Notes under the pieces: generated by a model
Databases searched by the model: none
What the model was told of the DNA's origin: nothing
What the model saw: the letters and a program-made list of their open reading frames with translations, nothing else
Source of the DNA: VRUE01 sp963774555
GTDB lineage: Bacteria; Actinomycetota; Thermoleophilia; Solirubrobacterales; 70-9
Length of the DNA stretch: 64,000 bases
Assembly: GCA_963774555.1 (NCBI GenBank)
Contig: CAVZFL010000002.1
Span: 558,001 to 622,000 of the forward strand
Reading direction: 5' to 3'
Translations under genes and position numbers: made by a program
Shown here: in pieces, positions 51,648 through 61,599 of the stretch
How the letters are laid out: each line of letters starts with the position of its first letter
How positions within the stretch are numbered: position 1 is the stretch's first letter

Positions 51648-53315
51648 CTACTCCCACTCGATCGTGGCCGGGGGCTTGGAGGAGATGTCGAGGGCTACGC
51701 GGTTTACGTCGGCGATCTCGTTGATGATGCGGTTGGAGACTTTCTCCAGCAGGTCGTAGGGGAGGCGGGCCCAGTCGGCGGTCATCGCGTCGTCGGAGGT
51801 GACGGCGCGGATCACGATCGGGTAGGCGTAGGTGCGGCCGTCGCCCTGGACGCCGACCGAGCGGACGACCGGCAGGACGCAGAAGGACTGCCAGAGCTGG
51901 CGGTAGAGGTCTGCCGCGCGGATCTCCTCCTGCAGGATCGCGTCGGCGGCGCGGAGGATGTCGAGGCGCTCCCTGTTGACCTCGCCACCGACGATGCGGA
52001 TCGCCAGGCCGGGGCCCGGGAAGGGCTGGCGCCAGACCATCCGCTCGGGCAGCCCCAGCTCGGCGCCGACCGCGCGCACCTCGTCCTTGAACAGCATCCG
52101 CAGCGGCTCGACCAGCTCGAACTCGAGGTCCTCGGGCAGGCCGCCGACGTTGTGGTGGGACTTGATCGTCGCCGCGTGGTCGCTGCCGCCGGACTCGATC
52201 ACGTCGGAGTAGAGCGTGCCCTGGACCAGGTAGGCGGCGTCCTCGAGCTTCGCCGCCTCCTCCTCGAAGACGCGGATGAACTCCTCGCCGATGATCTTGC
52301 GCTTGCGCTCGGGCTCGTCGTGCCCGGCGAGCTTGGCGAGAAAACGCTCCTCGGCCTCAACGTGGACCAGCGGGATGCCGAACTGCTCGAAGGCGGCGAC
52401 CACCTGCTCGGCCTCGTTCAGCCGCATCAGCCCGTGGTCGACGAAGACGCAGGTCAGCTGCTCGCCGATCGCCTTGTGGACGAGCAGCGCCGCGACGGAG
52501 GAGTCGACCCCACCGGAGAGACCGCAGATCACCCGCCCCTCCCCCACCTGCGCCCGGATCTTCGCCACCTGCTCTTCGATCACCGACTGCGGCGACCACT
52601 GCTGCTCGCAAGCGGCGACGTCGCGCAGGAACCGCGTCAGGATCTCGGTCCCGTAGGGCGTGTGCACGACCTCGGGGTGGAACTGGATGCCGTAGAGCCC
52701 CCGCTCCGGGTACTCGCACGCCGCCACCGGCGACCCCGGGCTCGACGCCAATGCCGTGAACCCCTCGGGCGGCTCGAACACCGCATCGCGATGGCTCATC
52801 CAGCAGTGCTGCTCCTCGGGCAAGCCGCCGAGCAACCGCCCGCCCCCATCGGTCAAGGTCAAATCGGTCCGCCCGAACTCCCCGGACTCCGCAGCCTCGA
52901 CCCGCCCGCCAAGCGCCTGAACCATCGCCTGCATCCCGTAACAGATCCCCAGCAGGGGAATTTCCAGATCCAACAGCTCGGTCGGGAAAACAGGCGCGCC
53001 CTCCTCATAAACCGACGCCGGCCCACCCGAGAGCACCAGCCCCTTGGGAGCCCTCTCCCTGATGACCTCGATCGAAGTCGTCGAAGGCAGCAGCTCCGCA
53101 AACACCCCGCACTCGCGGATTCGCCTGGCTATGAGCTGCGAGTACTGCCCGCCGAAGTCAAGGACGAGCACCTCCTCGACCGCGTGGCTGCCGGGGGGTG
53201 GCGTGGATTTGGGGGACCGCCCCGAGGAGGCGGCGCCAGCCGCCCCCGCAGCGGGTGGTGGCACCAAATCCGCGACAGGACCCGCCGGCCCGACAGCCTC
53301 GGGGTCCTCAGTCAT
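51648..53315 (-). CDS. guaA: GMP synthase (glutamine-hydrolysing)
   Basis: About 555 residues. The class I glutaminase has VLVLDFGGQYSQLIARR, LLGICYGMQAMVQ (nucleophile Cys) and GIQFHPEVVH; the ATP-pyrophosphatase has VICGLSGGVDSSVAALLV (PP-loop), and the dimerisation domain ends DISSKPPATIEWE. Converts XMP to GMP. The ATG at 53315 overlaps the guaB3 stop; about 45 residues of Gly/Ala/Pro-rich sequence precede the glutaminase core, longer than usual. Confidence 0.95.
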   Translation of the reverse strand: MTEDPEAVGPAGPVADLVPPPAAGAAGAASSGRSPKSTPPPGSHAVEEVLVLDFGGQYSQLIARRIRECGVFAELLPSTTSIEVIRERAPKGLVLSGGPASVYEEGAPVFPTELLDLEIPLLGICYGMQAMVQALGGRVEAAESGEFGRTDLTLTDGGGRLLGGLPEEQHCWMSHRDAVFEPPEGFTALASSPGSPVAACEYPERGLYGIQFHPEVVHTPYGTEILTRFLRDVAACEQQWSPQSVIEEQVAKIRAQVGEGRVICGLSGGVDSSVAALLVHKAIGEQLTCVFVDHGLMRLNEAEQVVAAFEQFGIPLVHVEAEERFLAKLAGHDEPERKRKIIGEEFIRVFEEEAAKLEDAAYLVQGTLYSDVIESGGSDHAATIKSHHNVGGLPEDLEFELVEPLRMLFKDEVRAVGAELGLPERMVWRQPFPGPGLAIRIVGGEVNRERLDILRAADAILQEEIRAADLYRQLWQSFCVLPVVRSVGVQGDGRTYAYPIVIRAVTSDDAMTADWARLPYDLLEKVSNRIINEIADVNRVALDISSKPPATIEWE

Positions 53316-54513
53316 CCGATACTGCGACCCCCGTAGCAACCGCAGCCCGTCCATTCGAACCCATCCCGACGGATTGTTCGTTCTGCAGCTTCTTGCCCTC
53401 GCTCATCAGCGCCGGGGCGACCATCACCTCGGCCCGCTGGAAGGAACGGATGTCCTCGTAGCCACACGTCGCCATCGAGGTCTTCAGCGCTCCCATCAGG
53501 TTGAAGGTGCCGTCGTTCTCCTGGGCGGGACCGAGCAGGATCTCCTCCATCGTCCCGTCCTGCCTGGTCGAGACGCGGGTGCCCCGCGGCAGCGAGGGAT
53601 GGAAGGTCGCCATCCCCCAGTGGAAGCCGCGGCCGGGCGCCTCCTTGGCGCGGGCCAGCGGCGAGCCAACCATCACCGAGTCGGCGCCGCAGGCGATCGC
53701 CTTGGAGACGTCGCCGCCGGTGCGCATGCCGCCGTCGGCGATCACGTTGACGTACTCGCCGGTCTCGAGCATGTGCTGCGAGCGGGCGGCGGCGACGTCG
53801 GCGATCGCCGTCGCCTGCGGCACGCCGATCCCGAGCACACCGCGGGTCGTGCAAGCGGCGCCGGGCCCGACGCCGACCAGGACGCCGACCGCGCCGGTCC
53901 GCATCAGGTGCAGCCCGGTCGAGTAGGAGGCGCAGCCGCCGACCACGGTCGGCACCGGCACCTCGGCGATGAACTCCTTCAGGTTGAGCGGCTCGACCGT
54001 GGTCGAGACGTGTTCGGCCGAGATCACCGTGCCCTGGATGACGAGGATGTCGATCCCGGCCTCGACCGCGATCTCGTAGTGCTCGCGCACTTTCTGCGGG
54101 GTCAGCGAGCCGCAGGCGACCGCGCCGCGCTGCTTGATCTCCGCGATCCGCTCGCCGATCAGCTCCGGCTTGACCGGCTCGGCGTAGATCTCCTGCATCA
54201 GCCGGGTCGCCTCGTGCTTGGGCGCCGCGGCAATCTTCTCGAGCCGCTCCTCGGCGTTCTCGAAGCGGGTCCAGATCCCCTCCAGGTTGAGCACGCCGAG
54301 GCCGCCGAGCTCGTTGACGAGCACCGCCGTGTCGGGACTGACCACGCCGTCCATCGCCGAGGCGACGAGCGGCAGCTCGAAGCGGTAGGGGCCAAGCGTC
54401 CAGCTGATGTCAATGTCGTCGGGATCGCGGGTGCGGCGCGACGGGACGATCGCGATGTCGTCGAATCCGTAAGCGCGCCGCCCCTTCTTGCCTCGACCGA
54501 TGTCGATCTCCAA
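53308..54513 (-). CDS. guaB3: GuaB3-type IMP dehydrogenase family protein
   Basis: 401 residues, a TIM barrel without CBS domains. MEIDIGRGKKGRRAYGFDDI, GVLNLEGIW, VGVGPGAACTTRGVLGIGVPQ (catalytic Cys loop), IADGGMRTGGDVSKAIACGA (phosphate site) and FHWGMATFHPSLPRG are present. The family is an actinobacterial and cyanobacterial IMPDH paralogue, recently described as GMP-reductase-like. Coupled to guaA by an eight-base overlap. Confidence 0.9.
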   Translation of the reverse strand: MEIDIGRGKKGRRAYGFDDIAIVPSRRTRDPDDIDISWTLGPYRFELPLVASAMDGVVSPDTAVLVNELGGLGVLNLEGIWTRFENAEERLEKIAAAPKHEATRLMQEIYAEPVKPELIGERIAEIKQRGAVACGSLTPQKVREHYEIAVEAGIDILVIQGTVISAEHVSTTVEPLNLKEFIAEVPVPTVVGGCASYSTGLHLMRTGAVGVLVGVGPGAACTTRGVLGIGVPQATAIADVAAARSQHMLETGEYVNVIADGGMRTGGDVSKAIACGADSVMVGSPLARAKEAPGRGFHWGMATFHPSLPRGTRVSTRQDGTMEEILLGPAQENDGTFNLMGALKTSMATCGYEDIRSFQRAEVMVAPALMSEGKKLQNEQSVGMGSNGRAAVATGVAVSDD

Positions 54514-54546
54514 GTTGGTCCTCCAGGGTGGCGTTGAGAACCCAGC

Positions 54547-55504
54547 CTACACTTCGGCGGGGACCTCCAAAGCCTGCACGTGGACCTCGCCGAGCAGGCG
54601 CTCGACCTGGCCGCGGTCGACCGTGCCGGCGCCGAAGTGCTGGGTCGACTCGGCGCCGCAGGCGACGCCGTAGGCGAGGCACTCATCGGCCGCGCGCCGT
54701 CGTAGCGCGCCGCCACGTAGCCGGCCAGGAAGGCGTCGCCCGGAACCGACCGTGGAGACCGGGTCGAGCGGCTCGGTGCGGACCTCGAGGAAGTGGCGAT
54801 CGCCGCCCTCGCCGACTGCCGCCACGCAGCCGTCGGGGCGGGTGATCGCCGCCTCGGCGGCGCCGAGGCGAATCAGCTCGGAGAGGCCGTGGACGAGGTC
54901 GTCGCGGTCGGCGAACTCCTGGCCGACCAGCTCCTCGGCCTCGCGCTCGTTGGGGGTGACGATCGAGGCACCGGCGCGCAGCCCCGCCAGCATCGCCTCG
55001 CCCTCGGCGTCGAGCACGACCGGCACGCCGCGGTCGCTCAGGTCCTTGACCAGGCGCGCGTAGAGGTCCGGCCCCGCCCCGGGCGGCAGGGTGCCGGCGA
55101 TGACGCAGAGGTCGGCGCCCTCGGCGAGGTAGCGCAGGCGGGCGACGAAGGCCTCGACCTCCTCGGCGCTGACCGCCGGCCCGCGCTCGTTGATCTCGGT
55201 CTGCTCGCCCGAGGTCGGGATCGACCACCGCCATGTTGATCCGGGTCTCGGCGGCGATCCGGGTGAAGTCGGTCAGCACCGCTTCCTCGCGCAGCTGCTC
55301 GAGCACGCGGGTGCCGGTCGGCCCGCCGGCGAAGCCGGTGGCGATCACCGGCCGGCCCAGCCGCTTCAGGGCGCGGGCGACGTTGATCCCCTTGCCGCCG
55401 GCGACCGTGCGGCTCTCGACCGCCCGGTGGCGATGGCCGAGGCGGAAATTGGGTACCGCGACCGTGCGGTCGATCGCGGCGTTGAGGGTGACGGTGAGGA
55501 TCAT
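54547..55504 (-). CDS. PfkB-family sugar kinase, probable 1-phosphofructokinase
   Basis: About 318 residues. MILTVTLNAAIDRTVAVPNF is the typical 1-phosphofructokinase N-terminus; VAGGKGINVARALKRLG, VVTPNE-type IVTPNEREAEELVG and the anion-hole STVGSGDAFLAGYVAA (catalytic Asp) follow. Shifts near 54695, 54745 and 55215. Fructose-1-phosphate or tagatose-6-phosphate would be the substrate; no PTS genes are nearby, so the source is unclear. Confidence 0.83.
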
Positions 55505-55535
55505 CGTGAAGCGCCTCAGAACTGCCCGATCAGTA

Positions 55536-56594
55536 TCACGCAACGCCGATCAGAGTTGTCACGAGGAAGCTGCGCTCGTCGAGCGCGCTCGCACCGCGGC
55601 GCGCAGGGACCGAGCCGCGCAGGCCGTCGACGAGACGCCGTGCCCAGCGGCGCCGCGCGATCGGCCCTCGACTCCCGGCGCGCACGGGCTCGATGCTGCG
55701 GCGAGCCGAGCACGGCGCGGCGCGCAGGGCAGTCCCGCCGCGTAGCGGATCGGGCCGGCGAGGCAGCCGCTGACCGGACCGTCGCGTGAGAAGCCGTACT
55801 CGAGCAGGTCGAGGTGTCGCTGAAGCGGTCTTCGTCGGGGGGCGCCGATCACCACCGAGATCAGCTCGATCCCGTCGCGCCGCGCCGAGCCGACCAGGAC
55901 GTAGAGGGCGCCGAAGGTGTGGCCGGTCTTGACGCCGGTCACCCACGGCGCCATCTGCAGCAGCTCGTTGATCGACCCGATCCGCCGCGGCGGGCGCAGG
56001 CTGCGCAGCATGGCGCTGCGCGAGTCGGCGATGCGGGCGAAGGCGGGGATTGCGCAGCAGGCGCCGGGTGAGCGTCGCCAGGTCGCGGGCGCTGGAGTAG
56101 TTGCCGCGCTGGTCGAGCCCGATCGGGTTGGCGTAGTGGGTGTCGGACGAGCCCCAGCGCCGCCGCGTAGCGGTTCATCTGCGCGACGAAGCGCGGCCTC
56201 GGAGCCAGCCGCGGCAAGCGCCAGGTCGTAGGCCGCGTCGTTGCCGCTGCGCAGGATCAGCCCGTAGAGCAGGTCGCGCACGCTGATCCGCTGGCCCGAC
56301 GCGCAGCCCGAGCAGCGACTCGCCGTATTCGGCCTGGTAGGGCGCGGCGCGCACGACGCGGTCGAGCGGCAGCTCGTGCAGGACGACGTAGGCGGTCATC
56401 AACTTGGTCGTGCTGGCGATCGGCAGCCTCTGCGTCGCGGCGTGCGAGGCGAGGACCTGGCCGGTGCCGGGGTTGAGCAGGAACCAGGCGCGGGCCTCGA
56501 TCGAGGGCGGCTTGGCGCCTGCGCCAGCGGGAGCGAGGAGCGCCGCGGCGGCTGCCAGCGCGGCGATCGAGGCGCCGAGCCGGCGCCGTCTCAC
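55536..56594 (-). CDS. D-alanyl-D-alanine carboxypeptidase (S11)
   Basis: About 350 residues, exported: signal peptide (SIAALAAAAALLAPAGAGA). Penicillin-binding fold motifs are PIASTTKLMTAYV (SxxK), LILRSGNDAAYDLA (SxN) and GVKTGHTFGALYVLVGS (KTG). Trims peptidoglycan pentapeptides. At least seven one-base shifts spread over 55620-56310, the densest in the window, so the C-terminal membrane-anchor region cannot be read confidently. Its start overlaps the LysM gene stop. Confidence 0.82.
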
Positions 56595-56911
56595 CTGAGC
56601 TTCAGGGTCTCGCCGGCGATCAGGATCTGCGGGTCGACTTCCGGGTTGAGCGCTTCGATCCGGGCGACCGAGACGCCGTTGCGGTGGGCGATCGAGATCA
56701 GGGTGTCGCCGCTCTTCACCACGTAGGTCGCCGGCACCTTGCGCTTGACCTGGCTGGCGTGGTGGCCGGATCTGCCGCCGCGGCCGCTCCCGCCAGAGCT
56801 GCTCGAGCCGCCGCCGAGCGCCCCGCCGATCACGACGATGACGAGGACCAGCGCGCCGACGAGGGCGGCAACGGCGACTATCCGGGCGGAGGCTGAGGAG
56901 CGTTTGTTCAT
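56591..56911 (-). CDS. Membrane-anchored LysM protein
   Basis: 106 residues: one membrane helix (ARIVAVAALVGALVLVIVVIGG), a Gly/Ser linker, and a C-terminal LysM domain (ATYVVKSGDTLISIAHRNGV through ILIAGETLKLR) that binds glycan chains. Four-base overlap with the carboxypeptidase gene suggests a joint peptidoglycan role. Confidence 0.88.
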   Translation of the reverse strand: MNKRSSASARIVAVAALVGALVLVIVVIGGALGGGSSSSGGSGRGGRSGHHASQVKRKVPATYVVKSGDTLISIAHRNGVSVARIEALNPEVDPQILIAGETLKLR

Positions 56912-56968
56912 TGGACGTGACGGGGGAGCGAATGGGCGCGCACGATCGTATCGGCGCTCAAGGCCGTT

Positions 56969-57856
56969 TCAAGCGCTCGAAACCTCCCAGACCGCAGCGC
57001 GCAGGGCCTCCGCCGCGGCGCTCGGATCCTCGGCGGCGGCGATCCCGCGCGAGACCGGGACCAGGGCCGAGGCCCGGCCGGCGGCGAAGGCGGCGCCGAG
57101 CAGCTGCGGCTGCCCACCCTGGGCGCCGACCCCGGGAATGAGGAAGATCGAGCGCGGCATCAGCGTGCGCAGGCGCTCGATGTGCTCGGGCGCGGTGGCG
57201 CCGACGACGGCGCCCATGCCGCTCAGGCCGCACTCGCCCAGCAAGCGCGCCGCGGCGGCGTCGACGAGCCCCGCGAGGCGCTCGTGCAGGGGCCGCTCGG
57301 GTGCCGGCAGGTCCTGCACGTCGGCGGCACCGGCGTTGCTGGTTCGCACCAGGGCGAAGACGCCCGCCCCGGCGCTCTCGGCCGCCGCCAGCAGCGGCTC
57401 CAGCGCGTCGCCGCCGAGCAGCGGGTTGACCGTGAAGGCGTCGGCGCCGAGGCCGGGCACCGGTCCCCAGGGAGTCGGGGTCTCCCCCACCAGGGCCTGC
57501 GCGTAGGCCGCGGCGGTGACCGGCACGTCGCCGCGCTTGCCGTCGGCGAGGACCAGCAGGCCCACCTCCTGCGCCGCCGCGCAGACCTCGGTCAGGGCCG
57601 CCCAGCCGGGCGCGCCGAGGCGCTCGAAGCAGGCGAGCTGGGGCTTGACCGCGACGCACGAGGGCCCCGCGCGCTCGATCAGCGAGCGGCAGTGGGCGGC
57701 CACCGCCTCGGCCGCTCGCTCTGCGGCCGAGGCTGCCGCTGCGTCCGTCCCGTCCCCGGAGAGCTTCGACGGGTCGGGGTCGAGACCGAGGCAGATCTGG
57801 CTGCGGCGCTCTTCGACGAGCGCCGCCAGCCGATCCGCGAAGGGAGGCTTGCTCAG
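56969..57856 (-). CDS. pyrF: Orotidine 5'-phosphate decarboxylase
   Basis: About 295 residues, type 2 OMP decarboxylase. ICLGLDPDPSKL, VAVKPQLACFERLG, VLADGKRGDVPVTAAAYAQA (catalytic DxKRxD) and FLIPGVGAQGG are present. Makes UMP. No ATG, GTG or TTG lies before the conserved N-terminus; the frame can begin at CTG 57856, overlapping the HU stop, or an undetected shift hides the start. A shorter GTG start at 57703 would cut off the substrate-binding Asp. Confidence 0.87.
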   Translation of the reverse strand: MSKPPFADRLAALVEERRSQICLGLDPDPSKLSGDGTDAAAASAAERAAEAVAAHCRSLIERAGPSCVAVKPQLACFERLGAPGWAALTEVCAAAQEVGLLVLADGKRGDVPVTAAAYAQALVGETPTPWGPVPGLGADAFTVNPLLGGDALEPLLAAAESAGAGVFALVRTSNAGAADVQDLPAPERPLHERLAGLVDAAAARLLGECGLSGMGAVVGATAPEHIERLRTLMPRSIFLIPGVGAQGGQPQLLGAAFAAGRASALVPVSRGIAAAEDPSAAAEALRAAVWEVSSA

Positions 57857-58131
57857 CCTTTGACCTTGGTCTTCAGCGCCGAGCCGGCGGAGAAGCGCGG
57901 CACCTTGCCGCCCGGGATCGTGATCCGCTCGCCGGTGCGGGGGTTGACGCCCTGGCGCGGGCCGCGCTCGGCGACGTGGAATTTGCCGAAGCCGGTGAAG
58001 CTGACTTCGCCGCCACTGCTCAGCGTGTTGGTGATCGCGTCGAGCACGGCGTCGACCGCGTCGCTGGCGGCTTTCTTGCTCCCCAGCCGCTCGTCGCCTG
58101 CAAGTTGGTCCAGAAACTCAGCCTTTGTCAC
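57853..58131 (-). CDS. HU-family DNA-binding protein
   Basis: 92 residues. MTKAEFLDQLA, FTGFGKFHVAERGPRQGVNPRTGE and PRFSAGSALKTKVKG define HU/IHF; the beta-arm proline is in GVNPRTG. No lysine-rich C-terminal tail of the mycobacterial HupB type. Nucleoid packing protein. Overlaps pyrF by four bases. Confidence 0.95.
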   Translation of the reverse strand: MTKAEFLDQLAGDERLGSKKAASDAVDAVLDAITNTLSSGGEVSFTGFGKFHVAERGPRQGVNPRTGERITIPGGKVPRFSAGSALKTKVKG

Positions 58132-58208
58132 GTCGAAGCTCCTCCGTCTTGGGTGGTTGAAATCGGGCGCAATCTAACAACGTCCACGGCCGTAAAAGCG
58201 CATGGGAG

Positions 58209-59581
58209 TCAGGAACCGGCCACCGTCATCGCCTCGATCAGCAGCGAGGGGGTGCGGACCGAGCCGCCGAAGGGGACCCAGCGCGAGTCCGCACCGGCCG
58301 CCCGCACCGCCCTCAGCATCGAGACGAGGTCGCTGGCGATCGTGAACTCGCGCAATGGCTCGGCCAGCTCGCCGGCGCGGATCGCCCGCCCCGAGGCGCC
58401 GACCGAGAAGACCCCGGAGACCGGGTTGACGCCCGAGTGCAGGCCGGCGACGTCGGTGACGAAGACGCCCTCGCCGGCCTCGCGCAGCAGCGGCTCGAAG
58501 CCGAGCGCGCCGGGGGTGACGATCAGGTTCGAGGCCGAGACCGAGGGGGTGGCTCTGTAACCAGAGCGGCCCGCGTTGGCGGTCGAGGCGGCGTCGCCGC
58601 GGCGGGCCGTGTAGGTGTCGTAGAGGAAGGTGCGCAGCTCCCCGCCCTCGATCAGGGGCGTTCGCCGCCGCGGCACGCCCTCGCCGTCGAACGGCGCCGA
58701 GGCGAATCCCTCGGGGTCGAGGCCGTCGTCGTGGAGGACGAAGGCGGCGTCGGCAACCTCGGTCGCCGACCCGCTCGGCGAAGGGCGAGCGGCCGCGTTG
58801 CACCGCGCCGGCGCCGAGGCCGCGGCCGATCAGGGCGACGAAGCTGGCGGCGACCGTTGGGTCGAGGACGACCGGGACAGGAGCGCGACTCGGGCTTGGC
58901 GGCGCCGATCATCGCGCTCGCCCGCTCGGCGCCCTCGCGGCCGATCGCGCCCGGGTCGAGGGCCGCCGGGCCGCGCCCGAGGCCGAAGCCGAGCCCGGTC
59001 TCGCGACCGTCCTCGCCCTCGGCCAGCGCCTGCACGTAGGCGTAGCAGCTGGTGCTCTCGTGCTCGCCGACGATCCCGGTCGAGGAGGCGATCGCCACCC
59101 GCTCGGCCGCGTCGGCATAGACCGCCTGCTCAACCCCCACGACACGCGAATCCGCCTCGAGCGCCACGCGCTCCACCGCCAGCGCCAGCTCCGCCACCTC
59201 CCCCACCGACCAAGCAGCCACCGACGGATCGCTCAACTCCAGCGCCGGTGCGCCTTTTCCCCCTTTATCGGGGAAAAGGCGCACCGGAAGCTCGGCAGGC
59301 GCTGCGAACTCGTCGGGGTCGGCGGCGCGGGCGGCTTCGGCGGCTCGGGTGGCGATGGCGGTGAGGCCGGGGGCGGAGAGGTCGGTGCCGAAGGCGTAAC
59401 CGGCGCGCTTGCCGATCCAGGCGCGGACGCCGATGCCGCGCTTGGTCGCCGCAGTCAGGCTCTCTATCGCGCCGCCGTGGGCGCGAACCTCGCGGCCGGA
59501 CTCCTCGGAGGCGTAGGCCTCGGCGTCGGAAGCGCCCGCCGCCAGCGCCGCCTCGACCGCGCTTCGCGTCAGCTCGATCAA
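58209..59581 (-). CDS. pmbA: TldE/PmbA-type metalloprotease-complex subunit
   Basis: About 455 residues; partner of TldD without its own zinc motif. N-terminal AYASEESGREVRAHGGAIESL and RGIGVRAWIGKRAGYAFGTD; C-terminal LIEGGELRTFLYDTYTARR, STANAGRSGYRATPSVSASN and GLHSGVNPVSGVFSVGASG are family motifs. TldD/E degrades or matures peptides, including leader peptides of some RiPPs. Shifts near 58770, 58785 and 58880. A perfect palindrome inserted in frame adds about 12 residues near position 100. Start ATG overlaps the tldD stop. Confidence 0.87.
59245..59287 (-). repeat. Perfect palindrome in frame inside pmbA
   Basis: 18-bp arms CCGGTGCGCCTTTTCCCC (59245-59262) and 59270-59287 around a 7-base loop. 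It encodes VRLFPDKGGKGAP between two conserved family segments (AAPAELP and ALELSDPSV), an apparent insertion. Layout recalls repeat family 2: GGTGC ends, T and A tracts, C and G runs. Confidence 0.65.
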
Positions 59582-60972
59582 ACCTCGGTCCCCCCCACCG
59601 TCATCGCGCCGATGCGGACGTGGCCCTGGCCGGTGCCGACCGGGACTTTCTGCCCGGCCTTGCCGCAGACGCCGGTCTTGATCTCGAAGTCGCTGCCGAC
59701 CGCGTCGATCGCCGCCAGCGCCTGCAGGCAGTTGCCGATCAGGGTGGCGCCGCGGCAGGGCCGGGTCACCTTGCCGCCCTCGATCAGGTAGCCCTCGGAG
59801 ACGCCGAAGACGAAGTCGCCGGTGGCGGGGTCGACCTGGCCGCCGGCAAAGGAGACGGCGTAGAAGCCCTTCGCGACCTCGGCGATCATCGCCTCAGGCT
59901 CGGCGTCGCCGAGAGCGATGTAGGTGTTGGTCATGCGCGGCACCGGCAGGTGGCGGAAGCTCTCGCGGCGGCCGTTGCCGGTCGAGGCGACACCGTCACG
60001 GCGGGCGGTGGTGCCGTCGTAGAGGTAGGCGGCGAGGCGGCCCTCCTCGATCACCATCGTCTTCTGCGTCGGCGTGCCCTCGTCGTCGATCGAGTCGCTG
60101 CCCCACTCGTTCGGCATGCGACCGTCGTCGTAGGCGGTGAGGAGCGGCTGGGCGACCTGCTCGCCGAGCTTGCCGGCGTAGACGCTGGCGCCCTTCTGGA
60201 CGTGGTCGGCCTCGAGGCCGTGGCCGGTCATCTCGTGGAAGAGGACGCCGCCGAAGCCGCCGCCGACGACGACCGGCATCGAGCCGGCCGGGGCGGGACC
60301 GGCGTCGAGCAGGGTCAGCGCCTTGCGCGCGGCGCTGGCGGCGATCTCACCGGGGTCGCCGTCGAAGAGCTCGAAGCCGCGGTGCGCGCCGAGGGTCTCC
60401 GAGCCGGTCTCGACCGAGTCGCCGCGTCTGGCCACGGCCTGGGTGCCGATGCGGACGCGGGTCCGGTCGTCGCCGGTGTAGAGGCCCTCGGAGTTGGCGA
60501 CCGTGACCTCGCGGCGGACCTCGGCGTAGGAGGCCATGAACTGGGCGATCTCGGCGCCGGCGCCGCGGCCGCGCTCGTCAAGCTCGCGCAGCAGCGCCGC
60601 CTTGCGCTCGGCCGGGACCTCCGCCGGCCGCCGCCCGATCGGCTGCGGCGCGATCTCCACCGCCTGCAGCGGGCGCGGCTCGGCCCGCTCGGCGCGCAGC
60701 GCCGCCGCGGCCTCCTCGGCGGCGCGCTCGACGTCGGCCGGGTCGAGCCCGTCGACGTGGGCGAAATAGGTGGTGCCGCCGCTGATCACGCGCACGCCGG
60801 CGCCCTGCTCGGCGCCCGACTGCACCGATTCGACCCGCGACTCGTCGATCGCCATCGTCATCCCGGCGTTGCGCTCGGCGAAGACCTCGGCGAACTCGCC
60901 GCCGTGGGCGAGCGCCTTGGCGAGGACACGCTCGGCGACCTCGGGCGCGATCAGCCCCTCGGCCTCGCTCAC
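59578..60972 (-). CDS. tldD: TldD metalloprotease
   Basis: About 464 residues, zinc-containing catalytic subunit of TldD/E. FHEMTGHGLEADHVQ contains HExxxH; the N-terminal part has AERNAGMTMAIDESRVESVQ and ISGGTTYFAHVDG, the C-terminal part GRRESFRHLPVPRMTNTYI, GGQVDPATGDFVFGVSEGYL and IKTGVCGKAGQKVPVGTGQG. The GTG at 60972 overlaps the preceding small gene (GTGA). Complete and free of frameshifts. May act on RiPP leaders, though the RiPP-like operon is 24 kb away. Confidence 0.93.
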   Translation of the reverse strand: MSEAEGLIAPEVAERVLAKALAHGGEFAEVFAERNAGMTMAIDESRVESVQSGAEQGAGVRVISGGTTYFAHVDGLDPADVERAAEEAAAALRAERAEPRPLQAVEIAPQPIGRRPAEVPAERKAALLRELDERGRGAGAEIAQFMASYAEVRREVTVANSEGLYTGDDRTRVRIGTQAVARRGDSVETGSETLGAHRGFELFDGDPGEIAASAARKALTLLDAGPAPAGSMPVVVGGGFGGVLFHEMTGHGLEADHVQKGASVYAGKLGEQVAQPLLTAYDDGRMPNEWGSDSIDDEGTPTQKTMVIEEGRLAAYLYDGTTARRDGVASTGNGRRESFRHLPVPRMTNTYIALGDAEPEAMIAEVAKGFYAVSFAGGQVDPATGDFVFGVSEGYLIEGGKVTRPCRGATLIGNCLQALAAIDAVGSDFEIKTGVCGKAGQKVPVGTGQGHVRIGAMTVGGTEV

Positions 60973-61194
60973 TGCTTCGGCCTCTTGCCGGCGACCTCGA
61001 TCAGGCGCCCGGCGGCGACGAACAGCTCGCCACCGGCGAGCGAGTCGCGCGGCGTGGTCGCTGGCCCGGCCCTCGCGGTAGTAGAGGCGGGCGAAGGGAC
61101 GGCGCGAGACGCGGCGCCGGCGCATGTAGGCGGCGGCCTCGTCGGCATAGCCGGAGACGCGATCGAGCAGGACGCGGTGCGGCTTAGGCGGCAT
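60969..61194 (-). CDS. Small basic protein upstream of tldD
   Basis: About 74 residues after correcting a shift near 61055. MPPKPHRVLLDRVSGYADEA is followed by a basic RRRRVSRRPFARLYYREGR and then DSLAGGELFVAAGRLIEVAG, ending KRPKQ. No known domain. It overlaps the upstream gene by 11 bases and tldD by four, so it is likely translated with them. Confidence 0.5.
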
Positions 61195-61588
61195 CGGACC
61201 CCCGCCCGTCGCCGCCGGCGGCGAGGTCACGCAGGACCGAGCGCATGTCGAAGAAGAGCAGCGAGGCGAGCGCGAAGCGCTCGGTCACGACCACCGCGGT
61301 GAGTCCGGCGTGTCGCAGGGCGAAGACCTCGCCCTGCTCGGTGGCGATGTGCACCTGCTCGACCGGCTCCTCCCCGGCCCGGTCGGCAACGCCGAGCAGG
61401 GTCGCCGCGTCCTCGCGCCAGCGCTCGGGTCTGTCGCTGGCGGCGAGCACAGCGCCGTCGCCGCTGAGAATCGCGCCGCCGCGCAGGTCCGGCGACATCT
61501 CGGTCAGGTAGGCGAGCGCCGCCTCGGCGGCGTCTCCCGTCGGGGCCAGATCCACGCCGCTCGTCTCACCGTCGGGCATCTCGGCCAA
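61184..61588 (-). CDS. Roadblock/LC7-like protein
   Basis: 134 residues. The pattern AALAYLTEMSPDLRGGAILSGDGAVLAAS, ATLLGVADRAGEEPVEQVHI, EVFALRHAGLTAVVVTERF and SLLFFDMRSVLRDL follows the alpha/beta order of Roadblock/LC7 domains, which in bacteria partner with small GTPases. No GTPase is encoded nearby. Divergent from a small membrane protein gene 11 bases away. Assignment by pattern only. Confidence 0.55.
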   Translation of the reverse strand: MAEMPDGETSGVDLAPTGDAAEAALAYLTEMSPDLRGGAILSGDGAVLAASDRPERWREDAATLLGVADRAGEEPVEQVHIATEQGEVFALRHAGLTAVVVTERFALASLLFFDMRSVLRDLAAGGDGRGSDAA

Positions 61589-61599
61589 AATACCGGCCC

